DNA from: Eubacterium sp. An11
GTDB taxonomy: Bacteria > Bacillota > Clostridia > Lachnospirales > Lachnospiraceae
Assembly: GCF_002161065.1 (NCBI RefSeq)
Contig: NZ_NFLV01000022.1
Location: forward strand, 1-51,671
Reading direction: 5' to 3'
Length of the DNA stretch: 51,671 bases
Shown here: one piece after another, positions 17,684-25,816 of the stretch
How positions within the stretch are numbered: the stretch's first letter is position 1
Layout: each line of letters starts with the position of its first letter
Program-made: the position numbers and the translations under genes
The notes under the pieces: generated by a model
The model's input: the letters and a program-made list of their open reading frames with translations, nothing else
The model's database searches: none
Told to the model about the DNA's origin: nothing

Positions 17684-18064
17684 ATGTCAGACAGAAAAAA
17701 GGCTCCGCTCTATAAAAGCTTTTCTTATGCATTTGAGGGAATATTTACATGTATAAGAAAAGAAAGAAATATCAAGATACATTGTGTCTTCATGTTTCTT
17801 GTCATAGCAGCGGGGCTTGTTTTACATTTATCCGTGACGGAATGGTGCATCTGTCTCGTTCTGTTCGGATTGATCCTGTCTTTGGAACTTGTCAATACAG
17901 CGGTGGAATCTGTGGTGGATCTGGTCACAGAGGAGAGAAAGCCTCTGGCCAAGGTCGCCAAAGATACGGCGGCAGGGGCGGTTCTCATATCCGCCATCAT
18001 GGCGGCTATCATCGGATGTGTGATTTTTGTTCCAAAGATTCTTGATTTTATCGGTATTTTTTAA
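17684..18064 (+). CDS. dgkA: Diacylglycerol/undecaprenol kinase
   Basis: A 126-residue integral membrane kinase. It has three helices and the family motif ELVNTAVESVVDLV, with the catalytic and metal-binding glutamates, followed by AKDTAAGAVLISA. In Firmicutes this small family phosphorylates undecaprenol, feeding cell-wall lipid carrier recycling. ATG at 17684 follows GCAGGTGAT; a TTG at 17654 would place the start inside the leader hairpin and is rejected. It heads an apparent operon with the phasin-like and UbiB-like genes. Confidence 0.92.
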   Translation: MSDRKKAPLYKSFSYAFEGIFTCIRKERNIKIHCVFMFLVIAAGLVLHLSVTEWCICLVLFGLILSLELVNTAVESVVDLVTEERKPLAKVAKDTAAGAVLISAIMAAIIGCVIFVPKILDFIGIF

Positions 18065-18092
18065 GTTCATTTTATAATAAGGAGGAGTCACT

Positions 18093-18455
18093 ATGGAATT
18101 AGGCGAAAACATCAGAAAATTATTACTGGCAGGTATCGGTTCTGCAGCGATGACCGCGGAAAAATCAAAAGAGATTCTTGACGATTTGGTAAAAAAGGGA
18201 GAGCTTACCGTGGAGCAGGGAAAGGTTCTCAATCAGGAGCTGCGCCACGATATTCGCGAAAAAATGAAATCTAATGTCAATGTTTCTGTAAAACCTTCTT
18301 CTCCTGAAGAATTAAAGGATTTGATCGATAAAATGACGCCGGAACAGCTGGCTGCGCTAAAAGAACAGATTGCCAGGGCGGAGGGAGAAGAGATGGATGA
18401 GGATTCTTCTGACGGCTGTAATACCTCATCCAGTGAGGATGTGGTGGAAGAGTAG
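18093..18455 (+). CDS. Phasin-like small coiled-coil protein
   Basis: A 120-residue acidic, helical protein beginning MELGENIRKLLLAGIGSAAM and containing VKKGELTVEQGKVLNQEL, the pattern of the PhaF/phasin-related family found next to ABC1/UbiB kinases in many Clostridia. The C-terminus is Glu/Ser-rich. It ends one base before the UbiB-like ATG, so the two are probably translated together. The biochemical role is unknown; no polyhydroxyalkanoate genes are present here. Confidence 0.8.
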   Translation: MELGENIRKLLLAGIGSAAMTAEKSKEILDDLVKKGELTVEQGKVLNQELRHDIREKMKSNVNVSVKPSSPEELKDLIDKMTPEQLAALKEQIARAEGEEMDEDSSDGCNTSSSEDVVEE

Positions 18456-20078
18456 ATGCAGGAGAATACAGCAGATCCTATGGAAAACAATGCCTCAGAC
18501 AACAGTACTTCTGACAATTACCGGGGAAGACTGAAAGAGATGACAGCGGTGCTTAGGAAGAATTCAATCACCCGGGGTATTACTCCGGAAAAGCTGCGGC
18601 AGATACTGGAAGATCTGGGACCGACTTATATTAAGCTGGGGCAGATTATGTCCAGCCGTTCCGATATTCTTCCACAGAAGTACTGTGACGAACTGATGAG
18701 ACTTCGTTCTGAAGTTCCTCCTATGCCGTTTTCACAGGTAGAAGAGGTCATCAACGCCTCTTTCGGCTATTCCTGGCGTCAGATTTTTTCAGATATTGAG
18801 ATGACGCCTCTGGGTTCCGCTTCCATCGCGCAGGTGCACCGTGCCACGTTAAAGAACGGAGATGAGGTTGTCATAAAGGTACAGCGACAGGGCATTTATG
18901 AAACTATGTCCAGAGATATCGGACTTTTACGGCGGGCAGTCAAACTTCTGCCTCCGGTAGCCATTAAAGATCTGGTGGATCTGGATTTAGTCCTCACGGA
19001 ACTTTGGCGGGTAACCCAGGAAGAGATGAATTTTCTCATGGAAGCCGCCAATATGGAAGAATTCGCGGATAAAAATGACGACGTGGTTTTTGTGGAGGTT
19101 CCCCGCCTTTACAGGGAATATACCACTACTCAGGTTCTTGTGATGGAATATGTGAATGGCTTTGCCATTGATGATAAAGCTAATCTGCTGGCAAACGGAT
19201 ATGATTTAAACGAAGTGGGAACTAAGTTTGTCGATAATTTTGTCAAACAGGTCATTGACGATGGCTTTTTTCACGCAGATCCTCATCCGGGGAATGTGAT
19301 GGTCCGCGGCGGGAAAATTGTCTGGATGGACATGGGCATGATGGGACGCCTTACAGACCGCGACCGTGAATTCATCAGCCGGGCTGTGGAAGGTGTCGCC
19401 TTAAACGATATCGGCATGATTCAGGACTGTGTCCTTGCTATCGGAGATTTTCGGGGCAAACCGGATCAGAGTCAGCTTTATGACGATCTGCAGGCACTGA
19501 TGGCAAAATACGGCACCGCTGACATGGGAAGTATTGATATCGCAGATCTGGTAAAAAGTCTCATGGAAACCATGAAAAATAATCAGATTGTCATGCCTCA
19601 CGGTTTGACGCTGCTTGCCAGAGGTCTTACCCACGTGGAGGGTATCCTTGCCTCCATCAGCCCCGATATTAATATGGTACAGATTGCTTCTGCGCGCATA
19701 AAAGACCAGTTTTTTCAGGAAGAGAATCTGAAAAAAGAAGTGAAGGGAACTGTAAGGAGTATTGTCCGTTCCCTGCGCCGCGCCATAGATATTCCTTCCC
19801 TGGCCGCCGATATCCTTCAGGGGCACATGAAGGGACAGACAAAGGTTAATCTGGAATTGCATGTGTCGGATGATCTGTCACAACTTTTACGGCGGCTGAT
19901 CCGCAATATCGTCATGGGGCTTTGGGTCATGGCGCTGCTGATCAGTTCCAGTATTATCTGTACGACAGACATGACCCCCAAAATATTGGGGATACCGGCC
20001 CTTGGCGCTTTGGGATATCTGATTGCTTTTGTGATTGTCATGTATGTTTTTCTCAAACATTTTTTCTCAAGAAAATAG
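18456..20078 (+). CDS. ABC1/UbiB-family atypical kinase
   Basis: A membrane-anchored protein-kinase-like ATPase of 540 residues. It has the family-defining KxGQ element (YIKLGQIMSSR, about residues 52-62), the loop PLGSASIAQVHRA where kinases have a Gly-rich loop, the lysine in VVIKVQRQG, the catalytic HADPHPGN and the metal-binding Asp in WMDMGMMG. Two hydrophobic helices end the protein. In other bacteria the family supports quinone synthesis. Clostridia of this type usually lack quinones, so another lipid-related role is likely, in keeping with the neighbouring dgkA. Confidence 0.92.
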   Translation: MQENTADPMENNASDNSTSDNYRGRLKEMTAVLRKNSITRGITPEKLRQILEDLGPTYIKLGQIMSSRSDILPQKYCDELMRLRSEVPPMPFSQVEEVINASFGYSWRQIFSDIEMTPLGSASIAQVHRATLKNGDEVVIKVQRQGIYETMSRDIGLLRRAVKLLPPVAIKDLVDLDLVLTELWRVTQEEMNFLMEAANMEEFADKNDDVVFVEVPRLYREYTTTQVLVMEYVNGFAIDDKANLLANGYDLNEVGTKFVDNFVKQVIDDGFFHADPHPGNVMVRGGKIVWMDMGMMGRLTDRDREFISRAVEGVALNDIGMIQDCVLAIGDFRGKPDQSQLYDDLQALMAKYGTADMGSIDIADLVKSLMETMKNNQIVMPHGLTLLARGLTHVEGILASISPDINMVQIASARIKDQFFQEENLKKEVKGTVRSIVRSLRRAIDIPSLAADILQGHMKGQTKVNLELHVSDDLSQLLRRLIRNIVMGLWVMALLISSSIICTTDMTPKILGIPALGALGYLIAFVIVMYVFLKHFFSRK

Positions 20079-20098
20079 ATACCTGCACTTCTTTGTGC

Positions 20099-20104
20099 TA
20101 TAAT
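20099..20104 (+). promoter_or_regulatory. -10 element of the nitroreductase gene
   Basis: Extended -10 TGCTATAAT about 60 bases before the start codon. Confidence 0.5.
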
Positions 20105-20166
20105 AGGGAAGAATATCAAAACGCTATATGCTATGACAATTAAAAAGAAAGAGGAGGAATCTGTAA

Positions 20167-21033
20167 ATGGATTACAAAAATATTATTTTAAATAAATATT
20201 CTGTGAGGGATTATAAGGAAAAGAAAGTAGATGCGAAGATTATCAAAGAACTTTCGCAGTATGCAAACACCTGCCCGAAATTGGTCGATGATATCGAGAT
20301 GGATATTCGCATCATGGACAATGATGTGGTTTACCGTCAGCTTGACGGTTTTGCCGGTTATCATGGCATTTTGATCAATGCGCCGCATTATATTATTTTA
20401 TTATCCGAAAATAAGGAGCACTATCTGGAAAATGCAGGATATGTTGGAGAGAGCATTTCCATGAAGGCGTCAGAGCTGGGCGTCGATTCCTGCTGGATTA
20501 CTTTTACAAGCAGCGAAAAAGTGATACACCGGCTGAATATAGTCACAAATAAAGAGGTTGTGGGTATCCTGACTATCGGATACGGCAAGAAAAAGGCGCC
20601 GATCACCCTGGGAGCCTTGAAGACCGGCGACAATTATTCCCAGGCAGATATGCGCAAAAAAGAAAGCAGTCAGTCAAAAGTTCTGCCTCTGCAGGAAATG
20701 GTCTACATCGACAAATGGGGAGAAGGCGCCGATGTAAATACATTATTGGAACGAGCGTTGTATGAACCGATGGACTGTGTAAGAAAAGCGCCGTCTACCA
20801 TGAACCGTCAGCCGTGGAGATTTTTGATAGACGGTGGAAAAATTGTCCTGCTCATGCGCAAAGACAACGATGTCAGTGAATATGAAGAACGGATAGACGC
20901 AGGTATAGCAATGCTGTACTTTGAAGATGTCATTGGGCAAACCCTCTGTAAAATCCAGTGGAAACTGGGACCGGTAGATAATATTTACGGAATTCCGGAT
21001 GAATATGTAATCGTAGCTTCCTGTGAAGCTTAA
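20167..21033 (+). CDS. Nitroreductase-family protein (TM1586-type)
   Basis: A 288-residue flavoprotein-like protein. It opens YSVRDYKEKKV, the FMN-phosphate-binding start of nitroreductases, and contains a second half with APSTMNRQPWRFLID, the same motif of a duplicated fold. This two-domain arrangement matches the putative TM-nitroreductase family. The C-terminal AGIAMLYFEDV and GKIQ-like WKLG segments fit. FMN binding is inferred from family; the substrate is unknown. The start follows GAGGAGGAA. The gene stands alone between its own promoter and terminator. Confidence 0.85.
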   Translation: MDYKNIILNKYSVRDYKEKKVDAKIIKELSQYANTCPKLVDDIEMDIRIMDNDVVYRQLDGFAGYHGILINAPHYIILLSENKEHYLENAGYVGESISMKASELGVDSCWITFTSSEKVIHRLNIVTNKEVVGILTIGYGKKKAPITLGALKTGDNYSQADMRKKESSQSKVLPLQEMVYIDKWGEGADVNTLLERALYEPMDCVRKAPSTMNRQPWRFLIDGGKIVLLMRKDNDVSEYEERIDAGIAMLYFEDVIGQTLCKIQWKLGPVDNIYGIPDEYVIVASCEA

Positions 21034-21050
21034 GTTTTAGAATATAAAAA

Positions 21051-21090
21051 GGAACATCTGCACAGAAGGGTGGATGTTTCTTTTTATTTA
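21051..21090 (+). terminator. Terminator after the nitroreductase gene
   Basis: GGAACATC (21051-21058) pairs with GATGTTTC (21073-21080), followed by TTTTTATTTA. Confidence 0.8.
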
Positions 21091-21281
21091 ATATGAAAGA
21101 GAGCCCGGCTCAACTATTCGCAAAACACAACTTTAACGCAGAGTTGCGTCTGTTTTCCAGAATTTTATCATTATATCTGTTAATCTGGGTCAAATCTGAT
21201 TTGATTCTGGATCATACACATTTTTTGTTATAGATGGTTCTTTTTTCATGTTTTCTTTTGTGTTTCATATTCTTCTGTTTT

Positions 21282-22676
21282 TCAATTCTCTGCTGTTTTA
21301 TGTATATTCTTCAACTCTCCGGCAATCTCTTTCAGAATTTTTTTTCGGCTTGCGGCGAATTCATTGGAATCAAAATCATAGATCTTATTGTCCACATCCA
21401 GATACTGATAGCTGAAAAAACAATATCCACTGACGGCTTTCTCTTTTTGAAGCTGTGTCAGCTCTTTTGCGATCAATCCGGCATCCTGGAGCTCCTCATA
21501 ATCGCTCTGCCCGTCATCGCCGGTGCCCATGCGGTACAGCTGCAGCCCCGCCATCAATTTTACGCTGGAATCTTCTGTGAGCGCTATCCATTCTTTCAGA
21601 GTTTTGTCAAATGGCGCCTCCTCATTGGTATAACCCCAGTATATCTGCGGCATCAGATAATCCACATATCCTTCACTCTTCACCCAGGTGTCTACATCTA
21701 CGTAGTATTGCAAGTCGCTTCTCAGGTTAGAAAGATTACCCGCAGGACTGATGCCAAAAGAAACATCAGGATCGATACTCTTTATAGTCTGGTATAAAGC
21801 AGATACTAAAGTATTCACATTCTTCCGTCGCCAATCGGCCAGAGATGTATTTTTTTCAATGGTGCCATCGGAAAGTCCTTTCTGATATTCCAGAGAATCA
21901 AAAGCCGAATCCACATTGGCCTCGTTGAATGTCGGATAAAAATAATCGTCCATGTGGATCCCGTCCACCTCATAATTTTCCACGATTTCTTTCACGCCAT
22001 TTATGATAAGTTCCTGTGCTTCCTCTGAGGACGGATTATAGTAAAGGGCATCGTCGTAGCTTAACACATTGCGGGTTTTATCGCTGGAAAGTGCCCATAT
22101 TTTCGCTGGATTATCCTCGGACAGTTCATCGAGATCATTTCCCGATGACACCCGGTAAGGATTGATCCACGCTTCAATACGGAATCCTTTTTTATGGGCC
22201 AGCTCTACCATCACAGACAACGGATCATATCCGGGATCCTCTCCCTGGGTCCCCGAGATGCAGGCTGCCCACGGAAAATACCCGGATCTATACAGAGCAT
22301 CCCCGAAGGGACGAACCTGTACGATAATCCGGTTAAAACCACATTTTTTGCTGCGGTATAAAATATGGCGAAAGAACTTGCGAAAGCTTTTTTCAGTAGG
22401 ATCTGTCACAGAACGGCGGTAGGCATTAAATTCCAGATAGCTGAGCCAGACTGCCCGATATGTATTGTTCTCTCCGTCTTTCGCCTGCTGGCTCTCTTCC
22501 TCTCCCGCCCCATTTTTCGCTGCGTTCTCCTGCTGTCCCGATGGGTGTTCAAAAAGAAACTGATAGAATTCTGACAGGCCAAAATTTTCAGTTTTTTTCT
22601 GCAGAAACGCATAGGAAAACAGCAGCAGAATGGTCAGGATGATGACAAGAATCAGATTCTGTACAAAATGTTTCAT
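21282..22676 (-). CDS. GHL10/DUF187 family glycoside-hydrolase-like protein
   Basis: A membrane-anchored extracytoplasmic protein of 464 residues. An N-terminal helix (NLILVIILTILLLFSYAFL) is followed by a Glu/Gln-rich linker and a TIM-barrel domain starting YRAVWLSYLEFNAY. Hallmarks are IIVQVRPFGDALY, IEAWINPYRVS, YEVDGIHMDDYFYP with acidic residues at the expected catalytic site, and YLMPQIYWGYTN. The family is related to GH10-like hydrolases, and some members act in cell-envelope polysaccharide processing. The start at 22676 follows AAAGGAGG; the frame open to 22706 has no ribosome binding site. Confidence 0.88.
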   Translation of the reverse strand: MKHFVQNLILVIILTILLLFSYAFLQKKTENFGLSEFYQFLFEHPSGQQENAAKNGAGEEESQQAKDGENNTYRAVWLSYLEFNAYRRSVTDPTEKSFRKFFRHILYRSKKCGFNRIIVQVRPFGDALYRSGYFPWAACISGTQGEDPGYDPLSVMVELAHKKGFRIEAWINPYRVSSGNDLDELSEDNPAKIWALSSDKTRNVLSYDDALYYNPSSEEAQELIINGVKEIVENYEVDGIHMDDYFYPTFNEANVDSAFDSLEYQKGLSDGTIEKNTSLADWRRKNVNTLVSALYQTIKSIDPDVSFGISPAGNLSNLRSDLQYYVDVDTWVKSEGYVDYLMPQIYWGYTNEEAPFDKTLKEWIALTEDSSVKLMAGLQLYRMGTGDDGQSDYEELQDAGLIAKELTQLQKEKAVSGYCFFSYQYLDVDNKIYDFDSNEFAASRKKILKEIAGELKNIHKTAEN

Positions 22677-22820
22677 GTTGCCTCCTTTTTGCTGATTCTT
22701 CTGCATATTATAGCATGATTTCTATACAAAAACAAAAATGAAATGTGGGAAAACGTCCACATATTGTTTATGAGGATACCGGAATTTCTCCTTAAATTTC
22801 TTTTCAGAAAATCTTATGTA

Positions 22821-22849
22821 TTGAATTTAAAAATAATACATGCTATCAT
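22821..22849 (+). promoter_or_regulatory. Promoter of the candidate RNA/TtcA-like unit
   Basis: TTGAAT (22821-22826), a 17-base spacer and TATCAT (22844-22849) with an extended TGC before it. Transcription would begin near 22856. Confidence 0.55.
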
Positions 22850-22855
22850 CTTAAC

Positions 22856-22948
22856 AGTTTCGCCATGAAGCTTTCTGCAGCAGGTATCCGGTGTTTGATC
22901 CGGATGTTTCTCGTTCTTAATCAGGCAGTGCTTTCATGGTATATTTTT
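22856..22948 (+). ncRNA. Candidate structured RNA with terminator-like end
   Basis: CCATGAAGC (22863-22871) pairs with GCTTTCATGG (22930-22939, one bulge), enclosing ATCCGG (22885-22890) paired with CCGGAT (22899-22904) and a possible CTGC/GCAG helix. The closing strand is followed by TATATTTTTT, as in an intrinsic terminator. With the promoter just upstream this would make an RNA of about 90 bases ending some 40 bases before the TtcA-like gene. It may be an attenuator or riboswitch-like leader, or an independent small RNA. I do not recognise it as a known class. Confidence 0.5.
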
Positions 22949-22989
22949 TGACTGTCATGGATGAAAGGAAGAAAGGAATTGATATAAGA

Positions 22990-23727
22990 ATGAAATTACA
23001 GCAATTATTAAGTTATACAAGAAAAGCCATTGATGAATATGGAATGATTGAAGAAAATGATAAAATCGCTGTGGGAATCTCCGGCGGTAAGGACAGCCTG
23101 ACTCTCCTCTACGCTCTCGCCCATCTTCGTTATTTTTACCCGAAAAAGTTCGATATTGTTGCTGTCACAGTGGATCTGGGATTTAAGAATCTGAATTTAG
23201 AGAAAATCCAGGAACTCTGCGATCAGCTGAAGGTAGAATATCAGATCATCAAAACGGATATCGCGGAGATTGTGTTCGATGTGAGGGAGGAAAGCAATCC
23301 ATGTTCTCTCTGTGCTAAAATGCGCAAAGGAGCTCTGAATGAGACAGTGAAAAAAATGGGATGCAACAAGGTAGCTTATGCCCATCACAAAGATGATATC
23401 ATCGAAACTATGATGATGTCTCTCATTTATGAAGGACGGCTTCACACCTTCTCTCCTGTCACTTACCTGGACCGCACCGGTCTCACATTGATCCGTCCGC
23501 TGATGTTTCTTTATGAGGGAGATGTGAAAGGCTTTGTGGAAGCCAATGAACTTCCCGTGGTAAAGAGTCCCTGCCCGGTGGACGGCATTACCAAAAGGGA
23601 ATACGCCAAGAATCTGATCAATCAGATTAATCATGAGAACCCGGGAGCGAAGGCACGTATGTTCCGCGCTATTATAAATGGTTTAATCAATCCGAAATGT
23701 CCACCGGTTTCCGGGAAAGATAAATAA
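22990..23727 (+). CDS. TtcA-family tRNA thiolation-like PP-loop ATPase
   Basis: A 245-residue cytoplasmic enzyme of the tRNA 2-thiocytidine biosynthesis family. The PP-loop SGGKDS (about 30-35) binds ATP. NPCSLC supplies a CxxC pair, and a third conserved Cys lies in KSPCPVDG, which together can hold an iron-sulfur cluster. KVAYAHHKDDIIETMMM is the usual downstream motif. ATG at 22990 is preferred, since family alignment starts at LQQLLSYTRKAIDEYGMI; the longer frame begins inside the terminator of the candidate RNA. The exact tRNA target (C32 in characterised members) is inferred only. Confidence 0.88.
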   Translation: MKLQQLLSYTRKAIDEYGMIEENDKIAVGISGGKDSLTLLYALAHLRYFYPKKFDIVAVTVDLGFKNLNLEKIQELCDQLKVEYQIIKTDIAEIVFDVREESNPCSLCAKMRKGALNETVKKMGCNKVAYAHHKDDIIETMMMSLIYEGRLHTFSPVTYLDRTGLTLIRPLMFLYEGDVKGFVEANELPVVKSPCPVDGITKREYAKNLINQINHENPGAKARMFRAIINGLINPKCPPVSGKDK

Positions 23728-23736
23728 TATTCCTTA

Positions 23737-23800
23737 AAATATCTGACATCATATTGTTGTTCATAGAGATAACAAATATTTGTCAGATATTTCTCTTTTT
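23737..23800 (+). terminator. Terminator after the TtcA-like gene
   Basis: A perfect 12-base stem, AAATATCTGACA (23737-23748) with TGTCAGATATTT (23781-23792), followed by CTCTTTTTA. Confidence 0.8.
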
Positions 23801-23900
23801 ATTTCCATAAACTGCTCACAATTTCATCAAAATAAATCTACAATTATATGATTCTTCTTCTTTTTTGCATAGAATTTATTATATTAGTAAATTTATTTTT

Positions 23901-23948
23901 GTTATTTATATAAATAACATTTACTTTTTCTTCCTAAAATGCTATACT
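23901..23948 (+). promoter_or_regulatory. Promoter and 18-base palindrome before the recombinase-Crp/Fnr operon
   Basis: GTTATTTATATAAATAAC (23901-23918) is a perfect palindrome. It lies directly before TTTACT (23920-23925) and an extended -10 TGCTATACT (TATACT at 23943-23948). Its centre is near -45 relative to the predicted start. It could be the binding site of the Crp/Fnr protein encoded in the same operon. Confidence 0.55.
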
Positions 23949-23993
23949 AATGAAAATAAACCTTATGTTACAGACCGTTAAGGAGGTGAAAAA

Positions 23994-25085
23994 ATGCAGG
24001 GAGCTACGTATTCTGATCAGATTAATATTGAAAATGAAAAACGGCTGCGTAAGCTCTGCCGGGAGCTTCCTGACTTCTGCCGGGAATTTTTCCGGGGAAT
24101 TGAACCGACCACCTCTTCCCGGACCAGGATTGCTTACGGCTATGATCTTCGTATCTTCTTTCGTTTTCTGGAAGAAGAATATCCGGATCTGGAGGACGGT
24201 CCTGTGAAGTCCTGGCCGGTGACCGTTCTTGATAAGATTACCCTCACACAACTGGAGGAATATCTGGATTATATAAAGCTTTACGAAGATCCCGACAACA
24301 AAATCCACACCAACGAAGAACGGGGAAGAATGCGAAAGGCAGCCAGCATCCGTTCTTTTTATAAATTTTTTTATCGTAAACAGAAAATAAAAAATAACCC
24401 TGCCAGTCTTCTCAATCTGCCGAAAAAGCATGAACAGGCTATTATCCGTCTGGAAGTGGACGAGATTGCCAAGCTCCTGGATTCTGTGGAAAACGGGGAC
24501 AAGCTTACAAAAACGCAGCAGAAATATCACAACAAAACAAAATCCAGAGATCTTGCCATGCTCACTCTCCTGCTGGGCACCGGGATCCGTGTCTCTGAGT
24601 GCGTCGGTCTGGATATTCAGGATTTGGATTTTGAGACCAACGGTATGAAGATACACCGCAAAGGCGGTGCTGAAGTGATTTTATATTTCGGCGATGAAGT
24701 TCGGGAAGCACTCCTCGATTATCTCGATGAACGGGAATTGATCACAGCCAAAGAAGGCTCTGAAGACGCCCTCTTTTTATCCATGCAGAGAAACCGGATC
24801 AGCGTTCGTGCTGTGGAAAATCTGGTAAAAAAATATTCCCGTACGGTAACCACTTTGAAAAACATCACACCGCATAAGCTGCGAAGCACCTATGGTACGC
24901 AGCTTTACAAAGAAACCGGTGATATCTATCTGGTGGCGGATGTTCTGGGGCATAAAGATGTCAATACAACCAGAAAACATTACGCAGCCATCGAGGATGA
25001 ACGCCGACGCCGGGCGGCGGGTAAAGTGAAACTGCGGGAAACCGGAAACAGTGCAAAGGATCATCATTTGGGAGAAGGAATATGA
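23994..25085 (+). CDS. Tyrosine recombinase (XerC/D-like)
   Basis: A 363-residue site-specific recombinase. An N-terminal SAM-like DNA-binding domain (about 1-155) precedes the catalytic domain with Arg in GTGIRVSEC, His-x-x-Arg in TPHKLRST, His in LGHKDVNTT and the nucleophile Tyr in KHYAAI. It is longer than XerC/XerD (about 300 residues), with extra N-terminal sequence. No prophage or integron cassette is adjacent, so a chromosome-dimer or phase-variation role is possible. The start follows AAGGAGGTGA. It overlaps the regulator gene by four bases. Confidence 0.9.
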   Translation: MQGATYSDQINIENEKRLRKLCRELPDFCREFFRGIEPTTSSRTRIAYGYDLRIFFRFLEEEYPDLEDGPVKSWPVTVLDKITLTQLEEYLDYIKLYEDPDNKIHTNEERGRMRKAASIRSFYKFFYRKQKIKNNPASLLNLPKKHEQAIIRLEVDEIAKLLDSVENGDKLTKTQQKYHNKTKSRDLAMLTLLLGTGIRVSECVGLDIQDLDFETNGMKIHRKGGAEVILYFGDEVREALLDYLDERELITAKEGSEDALFLSMQRNRISVRAVENLVKKYSRTVTTLKNITPHKLRSTYGTQLYKETGDIYLVADVLGHKDVNTTRKHYAAIEDERRRRAAGKVKLRETGNSAKDHHLGEGI

Positions 25086-25741
25086 ATATTTCAGAATTTT
25101 TTCCTTTCTGGAAGGAGCTGACATCTAAGCAGCAGCAGATGCTGACGGATTCCGCCAGAAACCGGGAAGTAAAAAAAGGAACTGTAGTCTATAATGGTTC
25201 CAGCGATTGTCTGGGACTTCTGCTGGTTTCCTCCGGCCAGCTGAGGGCTTACATCCTCTCAGAGGAAGGCAGAGAAATAACCATCTACCGGCTTTTTGAC
25301 CGGGACACCTGTATGTTTTCAGCATCTTGTATGCTGCAGAATCTTCAATTTGATCTTACCATTGAGGCGGAAAAAGACAGTAGTCTGTGGGTGATCCCGC
25401 CTGATGTATTTCAGACTCTGATGAACGAATCCCTCCCCGTTTCAAATTTTGTGAATCAGGTGATTGCCGGTCGATTTTCTGAAGTTATGTGGCTCATAGA
25501 ACAGATTCTGTGGAAAAGTTTTGACAAGAGACTGGCTGCTTTTCTTCTGGAGGAAAGCAATATTGAAGAAAGTGATACCATAAAAATGACCCATGAGAAA
25601 ATTGCCAACCATCTGGGAACTGCCAGAGAGGTAGTCACCCGCATGCTGCGGTATTTTCAGAACGAAAATATACTTTCGTTAAGCAGAGGGACCATAGAGA
25701 TTCTGGACAGGAAACGTCTGCTTGCTATGGCAGAAAAATAA
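25082..25741 (+). CDS. Crp/Fnr-family regulator
   Basis: A 219-residue regulator with a cyclic-nucleotide-binding-like beta-barrel (about 15-125) and a C-terminal winged helix: MTHEKIANHLGTAREVVTRM is the recognition-helix region. Several cysteines lie in the sensor part (SDCLGL, CMFSASCM), compatible with redox sensing, but they do not match the classic Fnr iron-sulfur pattern. It is convergent with the thioredoxin-rhodanese-CoA-disulfide-reductase-like operon, whose promoter holds a Crp/Fnr-type palindrome, so it is a likely controller of that operon. Confidence 0.92.
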   Translation: MNISEFFPFWKELTSKQQQMLTDSARNREVKKGTVVYNGSSDCLGLLLVSSGQLRAYILSEEGREITIYRLFDRDTCMFSASCMLQNLQFDLTIEAEKDSSLWVIPPDVFQTLMNESLPVSNFVNQVIAGRFSEVMWLIEQILWKSFDKRLAAFLLEESNIEESDTIKMTHEKIANHLGTAREVVTRMLRYFQNENILSLSRGTIEILDRKRLLAMAEK

Positions 25742-25744
25742 TAT

Positions 25745-25797
25745 AAACCCCGTCAGTCTGATTATTCTATAAAAGAAATCACACTGATGGGGTTTTG
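25745..25797. terminator. Bidirectional terminator between the regulator and reductase genes
   Basis: AAACCCCGTCAGT (25745-25757) pairs with ACTGATGGGGTTT (25783-25795, one mismatch). It ends in T's on the plus strand and presents A-rich sequence for the opposing operon. Confidence 0.75.
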
Positions 25798-25816
25798 TAA
25801 TTATCGATAAAATACT

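Noticed and set aside
21234-21797. Open frame of 187 codons on the plus strand
   Set aside because: It lies mostly opposite the GHL10 gene and has a Cys/Phe-rich composition with no ribosome binding site; it is a shadow of that gene.
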